Assembly: GCA_016722295.1 (NCBI GenBank)
Contig: JADKGL010000010.1
Span: 82,912 to 146,911, forward strand
Direction: 5' to 3'
From: Saprospiraceae bacterium
GTDB lineage: Bacteria > Bacteroidota > Bacteroidia > Chitinophagales > Saprospiraceae
Length of the DNA stretch: 64,000 nt
Part shown: piece by piece, positions 1 to 5,656 of the stretch
Position numbering within the stretch: the stretch's first letter is position 1
Layout of the letters: the number at the start of each line of letters is the position of its first letter
The notes under the pieces: model-generated
The model's database searches: none
Told to the model about the DNA's origin: nothing
Seen by the model: only the letters and a program-made list of their open reading frames with translations
Position numbers and translations under genes: made by a program

Positions 1-428
1 GTTTATACTTGGATGATTTGAAAGATCCTGGGAATATGGGAACGATATTCAGATTAGCAGACTGGTTTGGCATAACACATATTTTTGGAGGCGAGTCTTG
101 CGTTGATCCATTTAACAATAAGTCAATTCAAGCTTCGATGTCAAGTATTTCTAGAGTCACATTCCAATCTTTGCCATTTCAACAGTTAAAAGCAGACTTT
201 ACTCAACATAAATTTGTTGCAACTGGATTATTGGGCGTTGAATTAAAAGATGTCAAACAAGATGATTCGAGCAAAATAATATGTATTGGCAATGAAGCTC
301 ATGGACTATCTGAAGAAATTGCCAAATTGTGTGATATTACAGTATCCATTTCATCGAAGAAAAGTCTTGGTGCCGAATCACTAAATGCAGCAATCGCTTC
401 AGGAATTTTGCTCCAGCATTTTTCATAA
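1..428 (+). CDS. TrmH/SpoU-family RNA 2'-O-methyltransferase, 5'-truncated
   Basis: This is the C-terminal part of a SpoU/TrmH-type (SPOUT fold) RNA ribose methyltransferase; the N-terminus lies left of the window, with the reading frame open from base 3. All three SpoU motifs are visible. DPGNMGT followed by RLADWFG (bases 24-77) matches the N-x-G motif 1. NEAHGLSEE (from about base 289) is motif 2, and SLNAAIASGILL near the end is motif 3, which forms the knotted SAM-binding loop. The family methylates tRNA or 23S rRNA using SAM; the substrate cannot be told from this part. The family is clear, the exact member is not. Confidence 0.9.
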   Translation, partial: LYLDDLKDPGNMGTIFRLADWFGITHIFGGESCVDPFNNKSIQASMSSISRVTFQSLPFQQLKADFTQHKFVATGLLGVELKDVKQDDSSKIICIGNEAHGLSEEIAKLCDITVSISSKKSLGAESLNAAIASGILLQHFS

Positions 429-443
429 AAGAACAATTATTAC

Positions 444-851
444 CTATTCATCATCATCGGAATCGTCATCTTCTCCTTCCTCTTCGTCTTCCATATCTCG
501 TTCAATTTCTTCCATATGAACATATTCGATAGATTCATCTAAGGTGGGAACGATAGTCAAAATTCCGTCTAATTTTGATATTTCGATCAATTTCTGAACG
601 CTTTCACTAGCGATATTGGTCAAAATAAACGAGCCCATATTCTTCCAAAGCCTATTTGCAGTTAAGATCGCACTTAACCCTGAAGAGTCTACATAATCTA
701 CTGTAGCCATATTAAAAATCAAATTTTTTACGCCTTCATTGTTCAAAAAAACAAATTCTGACTTCAATTGAGGAGCCATAATTGAGTTTATTGTCTTTTC
801 ATCAAGCGTAAATACACAATACCGATCTTGTTTATCTATTTCGTATTTCAT
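444..851 (-). CDS. STAS-domain protein (anti-sigma factor antagonist-like)
   Basis: This 135-residue protein is a single STAS domain like SpoIIAA/RsbV anti-anti-sigma factors. The signature DSSGLSAI sits at residues 55-62, so the phosphorylatable serine is probably Ser56 or Ser57. In the family, the unphosphorylated form binds an anti-sigma kinase and frees a sigma factor. The last about 25 residues are almost entirely Asp/Glu (a DDDSDDDE end), an acidic tail that the minimal family lacks. No anti-sigma kinase or SpoIIE phosphatase is adjacent, so its partner is encoded elsewhere. Alternatively it may be a STAS adaptor unrelated to sigma control. Confidence 0.85.
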   Translation of the reverse strand: MKYEIDKQDRYCVFTLDEKTINSIMAPQLKSEFVFLNNEGVKNLIFNMATVDYVDSSGLSAILTANRLWKNMGSFILTNIASESVQKLIEISKLDGILTIVPTLDESIEYVHMEEIERDMEDEEEGEDDDSDDDE

Positions 852-937
852 ATCATTTTAAATTGTAAAATCCTGTTTATGAAAGGATTAATTATAAAAA
901 GTAGAAAAAGCACCAATAAGAATTAAAAATATTTTTG

Positions 938-945
938 TATCTTTG
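938..945 (+). promoter_or_regulatory. Candidate -7 element (TATCTTTG) for clpC
   Basis: TATCTTTG is an exact match to the Bacteroidota sigma-A -7 consensus TAnnTTTG. It lies 112 bases before the clpC start. No convincing TTTG -33 element is seen about 18 bases upstream. The expected transcription start would fall at about 950-952, on the edge of the inverted repeat at 951-969. Confidence 0.55.
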
Positions 946-950
946 GCGAG

Positions 951-969
951 CAAAATTAATATAATTTTG
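951..969. promoter_or_regulatory. Inverted repeat at the predicted clpC transcription start
   Basis: CAAAATTA-ATA-TAATTTTG is a perfect inverted repeat with 8-base arms. It begins just after the clpC -7 box, so it would be either an operator or the first structure of the mRNA. It is AT-rich and could be chance, but its position is suggestive. Confidence 0.35.
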
Positions 970-1057
970 TTTTGATCTTATGGATTTCATCATGAAGTTT
1001 TATCTTTATCACAAATTTCCAGTCAAAACAAGAACAAATTCAAACCATTTAACATAA

Positions 1058-3598
1058 ATGACAAGAAAATTTTCACAGATTGTTAAAAAAGTATTGGCAA
1101 ATAGCCGTGAAGAGGCTTTACGCTTAAGTCACGATTATATTGGCACAGAACATATTTTACTTGGATTGATCCAAGAGAAAGAGACCTTTGCTATGCGCAT
1201 TCTAAAATCATTAAAACTTGATTTAGATGAATTAAAAATCAAAATTGAAGATTCTATTCCTGTTCGAAAAGGAGAAGAGACAAATTTTCAAGTAGGCAAT
1301 CTGCCTCTAAATAAGCATGCTGAAAAGGTTTTGAAATTCACTTATCTAGAAGCAAAAATAACAAAGGAAGAAGAGATCTACCCTGAACATTTGATTTTAT
1401 CCATTTTAAAACATCATGAAAATTTAGCTAGCAATATTTTGGAAGATTTTAATATAGATTACGATATTTATAGAAATGAATTGGAGTATTTAAGCCAACA
1501 GACTCAAGAAGATTCAGCGCCTGACATCAATATGGACGCCACATCTGAGCCTTTTGATGAAGAAATGCCAAGTTCAAGCATTAGTAGAAAAGGCAATTCA
1601 AAATCTCAAACTCCAGTACTCGATAACTATGGACGAGATATCTCAAAACTTGGTGAAGATGGAAAATTAGATCCTATCGTAGGACGAGAGAGTGAAATCG
1701 AAAGAGTCTCACAAATCTTAAGCCGTCGCAAGAAAAACAATCCAATACTCATCGGAGAACCAGGCGTAGGAAAAACAGCTATCGTCGAAGGGTTAGCCCT
1801 TCGTATTTTGCAGCGCAAAGTAAGCCGAACGTTATTCAATAAACGCATTGTCATGCTTGATTTAGCCGCATTAGTAGCTGGAACAAAGTATCGCGGACAA
1901 TTCGAGGAGCGTATCAAAGCCATCATGAATGAGCTTGAGAAAAATCGAGATGTAATACTTTTTATCGATGAAATCCATACGATCATAGGAGCTGGTGGAG
2001 CCACTGGTTCATTGGATGCATCCAATATTTTCAAACCTGCCTTAGCGAGGGGTGAACTACAATGTATTGGAGCATCTACACTTGATGAATATCGTCAACA
2101 TATTGAAAAAGATGGCGCTTTGGATAGAAGATTCCAAAAAGTACTAGTAGATCCACCGTCGTCTGAAGAAGCGATTCAAATTTTGACGAACATTAAACCT
2201 AAATATGAAGAGTTCCATGCTGTAAGCTACTCAGATGAAGCGATCAAAGCCTGTGTCGTAATGAGCGATCGTTACATTACAGACCGATTCCTGCCAGATA
2301 AAGCTATCGATGTACTTGATGAAGTTGGTGCTAGAGTGCATTTAAAAAATATTCATGTACCTAGTCATGTAGAAGATATTGAAAAACAAATCGATATCAT
2401 CCGTGACGAAAAAAATATAGCTGTAAAGAGCCAACAATATGAAAAAGCAGCTGATCTCAGAGATACCGAATCGAAATTAATTCGAAAATTAGAAATCGCA
2501 AAAACAGAATGGGAAGAAGAATCTAAAACTCGTCGTTTCCCAGTGAATGAAGAAGATATCGCTGAGGTAGTCGCTATGATGACTGGTATTCCAGTTAAAA
2601 AAGTAGCTCAAAGCGAAAATAAAAAACTAGTCAATATGGCCGAATCCATGAAAGCTGCCATCATTGGACAAGATGAAGCCGTGTTAAAAATCACCAAAGC
2701 AATCCAACGAAATAGAGTCGGATTGAAAGATCCTAAAAAACCAATTGGGACTTTTATCTTCCTAGGACCATCAGGAGTTGGAAAGACTGAAACTGCTAAA
2801 GCATTAGCTCGCTTTTTATTCGATACAGAAGACGCCTTAGTGCGCATCGACATGAGTGAATATATGGAAAAATTCACAGTGTCTCGATTAATCGGAGCTC
2901 CTCCAGGATATGTAGGCTATGAAGAAGGAGGACTTTTGACTGAAAAAGTAAGAAGAAAGCCTTATGCTGTAATTTTATTAGATGAAATAGAAAAAGCTCA
3001 TCCAGACATCTACAATATCCTTTTACAAGTACTCGATGAAGGTCAATTGACCGATGGATTGGGGCGAAAAGTTGATTTTAAGAATACAATCATCATCATG
3101 ACTTCCAATATTGGAGTGCGCCAATTGAAAGATTTTGGTCAAGGCGTTGGATTCGCTACTCAGACGAGAATGGACAATCAAGATGAAAATTCAAAAGGCA
3201 TTATTAAAAATGCATTGAAGAAAACATTCTCGCCAGAATTCTTAAATAGAATAGATGATGTATTGATTTTCAACTCATTAGAAAAAGAACATATGAGAAA
3301 AATCATACATATTGTAGCTAAATCACTTTTAAAACGAATAGAAGATTTGGGATTAAGTCTAAAGATTGAAGAAGACGCAATGGACTTTTTGGTTGAAAAA
3401 GGATTCGATCCACAGTTTGGTGCGAGACCGCTGCAACGAGCGATTCAAAAATACCTTGAAGACCCGTTAGCAGAATTCATTCTCAATGAAAATCCAGTAG
3501 CTGGAACAGAAGTAGTGGCTGTATTAAACAATGAAAAAGATGGCCTTCAGGTCAATCCGATTTTGAATAAAACAAATCCAGTTAAAAATAAATCGTAA
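1058..3598 (+). CDS. clpC: ClpC-type AAA+ unfoldase, ATP-binding subunit of Clp protease
   Basis: This is an 846-residue class I Hsp100 protein that unfolds substrates for ClpP. In order it has a double Clp-N repeat (about 1-145), an acidic linker, AAA-1 with Walker A GEPGVGKT (about 234) and Walker B ILFIDEIH, a UVR-type coiled middle segment (about 445-485, with YEKAADLRD), AAA-2 with Walker A GPSGVGKT (about 570) and Walker B VILLDEIEKAHPD, and a ClpB-D2-small C-terminal domain. The UVR middle segment, instead of the long ClpB propeller, marks it as ClpC. No mcsA/mcsB/ctsR genes are next to it, so adaptor and control arrangements differ from Firmicutes. A TATCTTTG promoter and an inverted repeat lie upstream. 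Confidence 0.97.
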   Translation: MTRKFSQIVKKVLANSREEALRLSHDYIGTEHILLGLIQEKETFAMRILKSLKLDLDELKIKIEDSIPVRKGEETNFQVGNLPLNKHAEKVLKFTYLEAKITKEEEIYPEHLILSILKHHENLASNILEDFNIDYDIYRNELEYLSQQTQEDSAPDINMDATSEPFDEEMPSSSISRKGNSKSQTPVLDNYGRDISKLGEDGKLDPIVGRESEIERVSQILSRRKKNNPILIGEPGVGKTAIVEGLALRILQRKVSRTLFNKRIVMLDLAALVAGTKYRGQFEERIKAIMNELEKNRDVILFIDEIHTIIGAGGATGSLDASNIFKPALARGELQCIGASTLDEYRQHIEKDGALDRRFQKVLVDPPSSEEAIQILTNIKPKYEEFHAVSYSDEAIKACVVMSDRYITDRFLPDKAIDVLDEVGARVHLKNIHVPSHVEDIEKQIDIIRDEKNIAVKSQQYEKAADLRDTESKLIRKLEIAKTEWEEESKTRRFPVNEEDIAEVVAMMTGIPVKKVAQSENKKLVNMAESMKAAIIGQDEAVLKITKAIQRNRVGLKDPKKPIGTFIFLGPSGVGKTETAKALARFLFDTEDALVRIDMSEYMEKFTVSRLIGAPPGYVGYEEGGLLTEKVRRKPYAVILLDEIEKAHPDIYNILLQVLDEGQLTDGLGRKVDFKNTIIIMTSNIGVRQLKDFGQGVGFATQTRMDNQDENSKGIIKNALKKTFSPEFLNRIDDVLIFNSLEKEHMRKIIHIVAKSLLKRIEDLGLSLKIEEDAMDFLVEKGFDPQFGARPLQRAIQKYLEDPLAEFILNENPVAGTEVVAVLNNEKDGLQVNPILNKTNPVKNKS

Positions 3599-3617
3599 GA
3601 GTTCAAAAATAAGTTTA

Positions 3618-3625
3618 TAAATTTG
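3618..3625 (+). promoter_or_regulatory. Candidate -7 element (TAAATTTG) for infC
   Basis: TAAATTTG is a perfect TAnnTTTG match. Exactly 19 bases separate it from the TTG start of infC. The same 19-base spacing is seen for rpmI and for the tyrosine phosphatase gene at 38529. It makes the upstream in-frame ATT at 3621 unusable as a start, because that codon lies inside the promoter box. Confidence 0.65.
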
Positions 3626-3644
3626 CAGTAAACAATCTTATAAT

Positions 3645-4256
3645 TTGAGTATAAATAATCCAAGACCTCCATTCAGAAGACCAATCTCTAAAGCAGACGA
3701 AATAAGAGGTCAATATACCTTGAACGAGAATATACGTTCAGCATCAGTGCGCCTAGTTGGTGAAGATCTTGATGAAATCAGTAGAATAGCTGGAAAAGAA
3801 ATAGAAGCTGGTATTTACACTACTTCCGAAGCTATCAAATGGGCTTATGACTTGGGCATGGATCTAGTGGTCATCACTGACAAATCCAACCCACCAGTAT
3901 GTAAGATCATAGATCTCAATAAATTCCTCTACCTCAAAAAGAAAAAAGAAAAAGAGATCAAGGCGAAATCTGCAAAAGTCGTCCTAAAAGAAATTCGATT
4001 TGGACCGAATACAGACGATCACGATTTCGATTTCAAACTTAAACATGCCATTAAATTTCTTGAAGAAGGCGCAAAGGTAAAAGCTTATGTGCAGTTCAGA
4101 GGACGAGCAATCGTGTATAAAGAGAGAGGCGAATTGGTCTTATTAAAGTTTCTTAAAGAACTAGAATCCTACGGATCAGCAGAAGAATTACCAAAATTGG
4201 AAGGAAAAAGGATGAATTTGATCATTTCTCCAAGAAAAGGTAGCTCAAAATCATAA
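3645..4256 (+). CDS. infC: Translation initiation factor IF-3, non-AUG start
   Basis: IF-3 binds the 30S subunit, blocks early joining of 50S and checks start-codon pairing. The N-terminal domain starts near TLNENIRSASVRLVGEDL; the C-terminal domain includes KEIRFGPNTDDHDFDFKL and the AYVQFRGR segment. At 203 residues it is slightly longer than usual because of a basic/proline N-terminal extension. No ATG is available before the conserved domain. The in-frame stop at 3618-3620 and the promoter box leave TTG at 3645 as the best start. A rare start codon fits the known autoregulation of infC (AUU in E. coli). It lies downstream of clpC and upstream of rpmI-rplT; thrS is not adjacent. Confidence 0.95.
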   Translation: MSINNPRPPFRRPISKADEIRGQYTLNENIRSASVRLVGEDLDEISRIAGKEIEAGIYTTSEAIKWAYDLGMDLVVITDKSNPPVCKIIDLNKFLYLKKKKEKEIKAKSAKVVLKEIRFGPNTDDHDFDFKLKHAIKFLEEGAKVKAYVQFRGRAIVYKERGELVLLKFLKELESYGSAEELPKLEGKRMNLIISPRKGSSKS

Positions 4257-4263
4257 ATATTTC

Positions 4264-4293
4264 TTTGTAATTAATAGAAAAGACGTAACTTTG
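4264..4293 (+). promoter_or_regulatory. Promoter for rpmI-rplT (TTTG-N18-TAACTTTG)
   Basis: TTTG at 4264-4267, an 18-base spacer and TAACTTTG at 4286-4293 match both elements of the Bacteroidota consensus. This is the cleanest promoter in the window. The -7 box ends 19 bases before the rpmI ATG, leaving room for a leader of roughly 13 bases. It implies the two ribosomal protein genes can be transcribed independently of infC. Confidence 0.75.
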
Positions 4294-4312
4294 CGTCCTT
4301 AATTGAAAGGCT

Positions 4313-4510
4313 ATGCCAAAAGTAAAAACGCATTCCGGTGCAAAAAAGAGATTAAAAATTACGGGAAAAGGTAAAGTAAAGGCTTATCAGACAAAGACTT
4401 CGCATAGAATGAAGTCAAAGACGAAGAAGGCAAAACGACACCTAAGAAGCAGCTTTGTTTTAAATGCTGTTGATCAACCGAAAATGAAATCACTTTTAGG
4501 AATAAATTAA
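4313..4510 (+). CDS. rpmI: 50S ribosomal protein bL35
   Basis: This is a 65-residue, highly basic protein with the bL35 opening MPKVKTHSGAKKRLKITG and the HRMKSKTKKAKRHLR segment. Length and sequence match the family. It lies in the conserved infC-rpmI-rplT order, with its own promoter upstream and rplT 70 bases downstream. Confidence 0.97.
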   Translation: MPKVKTHSGAKKRLKITGKGKVKAYQTKTSHRMKSKTKKAKRHLRSSFVLNAVDQPKMKSLLGIN

Positions 4511-4580
4511 TCAAATTAGTTAACGGGCAGAGGTTAAGCAGTCAAGCAATTGATTCCCTTTGTCATAAAAATTAAAAATT

Positions 4581-4925
4581 ATGCCTCGTTCAGTCAACGC
4601 AGTAGCATCCAGAGCAAGAAGAAAGAAAATACTAAAAGCAGCCCGTGGTTACTTTAGTGGAAGATCAAAAGTCTACACAGTAGCTAAAAATGCTTTAGAG
4701 AAAGCAATGAAATATGCTTTCAAACACAGAAGAGAAAAGAAAAGAGCATTTAGAAGATTATGGATCGCCAGAATCAATGCAGCAGTTAGACCTCACGGTT
4801 TAAGCTACTCAGTTTTTATCAATAAATTGAGTAAAAGCAATATCGTATTGAATCGTAAAGTGCTTGCAGATCTTGCATTACACAATGAGCAAGCTTTCTT
4901 GGCTCTTGTGAATAAAGTAAAATAG
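4581..4925 (+). CDS. rplT: 50S ribosomal protein bL20
   Basis: This 114-residue basic protein begins MPRSVNAVASRARRKKILK and contains the bL20 core ARGYFSGRSKVYTVAKNA, WIARINAAVRPHGLSYS and the conserved C-terminal DLALHN. bL20 is needed early in 50S assembly and represses the infC operon in some bacteria by binding its mRNA. Here the 70-base rpmI-rplT spacer shows no obvious pseudoknot that I could identify by eye. It is the last gene before a 730-base gene-poor stretch. Confidence 0.97.
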   Translation: MPRSVNAVASRARRKKILKAARGYFSGRSKVYTVAKNALEKAMKYAFKHRREKKRAFRRLWIARINAAVRPHGLSYSVFINKLSKSNIVLNRKVLADLALHNEQAFLALVNKVK

Positions 4926-4935
4926 TTTTTTTTAA

Positions 4936-5047
4936 ATTAGTTAATTTGATAATTAGTTAATTTGATAATTAGCTAATGTCATAATTAGTTAATGTGATAA
5001 TTAGTTAATGTGATAATTAGTTAATGTGATAATTAGTTAATTTGCTA
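4936..5047. repeat. Seven tandem copies of a 16-base AT-rich unit
   Basis: The unit is ATTAGTTAATGTGATA. It is repeated exactly head to tail at 4936, 4952, 4968, 4984, 5000, 5016 and 5032. Copies 4-6 are identical. Copies 1 and 2 have TT for TG, copy 3 has GCTAATGTC and copy 7 ends in TTTGCTA. There are no spacers, so this is a minisatellite and not a CRISPR array. It probably varies in copy number between strains. Confidence 0.9.
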
Positions 5048-5115
5048 ATTTTTGCGAAAAAAAAAATTTCGTTCCATTACATGATTTTAGATAATCTATT
5101 TTTCTGGCAGTTTCA

Positions 5116-5155
5116 TTTGCACATTTTCAAATTTGCACATTTGCACATTTATTCA
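5116..5155. repeat. Short 8-base tandem repeat (TTTGCACA)
   Basis: The 8-base phase is kept over five units: TTTGCACA, TTTTCAAA, TTTGCACA, TTTGCACA and a degenerate TTTATTCA. It is a low-complexity tandem repeat just left of the hairpin repeats. Confidence 0.7.
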
Positions 5156-5160
5156 TCTAG

Positions 5161-5178
5161 CTCCAGAGGAGCGAACTG
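5161..5178. repeat. Hairpin repeat copy 1 (CTCCAGAGGAG core)
   Basis: CTCCAGAGGAG followed by CGAACTG. It is the diverged sibling of the copy at 5206-5232. Relative to that copy, the stem changes one C to T and the paired G to A, so the hairpin is kept. Confidence 0.7.
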
Positions 5179-5205
5179 TTTTTAGAACAAATCAAAAAAA
5201 CAATA

Positions 5206-5232
5206 GAACCCCAGAGGGGCGACCTGAATTAT
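5206..5232. repeat. Hairpin repeat copy 2 (CCCCAGAGGGG core)
   Basis: GAA, then CCCCAGAGGGG (5209-5219), then CGACCTGAATTAT. The palindromic CCCC/GGGG arms stand out as the only GC-rich sequence in the surrounding AT-rich interval, as expected of a dispersed intergenic repeat of the REP/MITE-like kind. The family assignment is inference. Confidence 0.7.
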
Positions 5233-5322
5233 ATAATAATAATAAGCTAATTTATGTTCAACAATGACGACTAGGTACTTAGCTTAACTAAGCTTTAATC
5301 CTATTCTATTCAAAATTCAATG

Positions 5323-5612
5323 TATATTTGTAAAAAAATACATCTTGAATGCTTTAGATCTACAAAAGAAATTACTTGAACTAGCCATCGACAAACTAGG
5401 AGAAAAAAATGGTAAAAAACTATTGGCTGTCCCGATTTTCAAAAAAATAATCCAATCAGTATTATTTCTCATTCATTTTTATTCATATTAGATGAACTTA
5501 TATTTATTTTTTGTGAATATATTGATTTAACTAAGCATTTGGACTGGTTGGAAGAAAAGCTTTTGGTAATGTTTTGTGTAAGCAAATTGGAATCTTATTT
5601 CAAAAAAAAAAA
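5323..5612 (+). pseudogene. Possible decayed small gene behind a TATATTTG promoter
   Basis: TATATTTG at 5323-5330 is a perfect -7 box. It is followed 14 bases later by a TTG-initiated frame (5345-5491) encoding a 48-residue Lys/Leu-rich amphipathic peptide that includes QKKLLELAIDKLGEKNGKK. That frame stops at TAG 5489. An overlapping frame continues from about 5455 to 5612 with HLDWLEEKLLVMF. One frameshift would join the two into roughly 90 residues. I recognise no family. It may be a frameshifted relic, a real small protein, or chance. Confidence 0.3.
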
Positions 5613-5636
5613 GGGACAACAAAATGTCATCCCTTT
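5602..5636 (-). terminator. Rho-independent terminator of dnaK
   Basis: AAAGGGA (5610-5616) pairs with TCCCTTT (5630-5636) around a 13-base loop. Read on the minus strand, the hairpin is followed by an uninterrupted T run (A run 5602-5612 on plus). It starts 21 bases past the dnaK stop. Confidence 0.85.
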
Positions 5637-5656
5637 CTTAATTAACTATTCAACAT

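Larger units (their letters stand above)
4926..5656. other. Gene-poor, repeat-rich interval between rplT and dnaK
   Basis: This stretch has no intact recognisable gene. From left to right it holds a 7-copy 16-base tandem repeat (4936-5047), an 8-base TTTGCACA repeat cluster (5116-5155), two copies of a hairpin repeat with a CCAGAGG core (5161-5178 and 5206-5232), a promoter-like TATATTTG followed by a short possibly decayed reading frame (5323-5612), and the dnaK terminator (5602-5636). Confidence 0.8.

Noticed and set aside
1627..2034. Minus-strand open frame inside clpC
   Set aside because: It has no family features and lies wholly within the well-conserved AAA-1 domain, so it is a codon-bias shadow. 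The same holds for long opposite-strand frames inside dnaK, pepT, the histidine kinase and alpha-2-macroglobulin.
4936..5155. Regularly repeated sequence that could be a CRISPR array
   Set aside because: Units are 16 and 8 bases long with no unique spacers between them, and no cas genes are near. They are simple tandem repeats.
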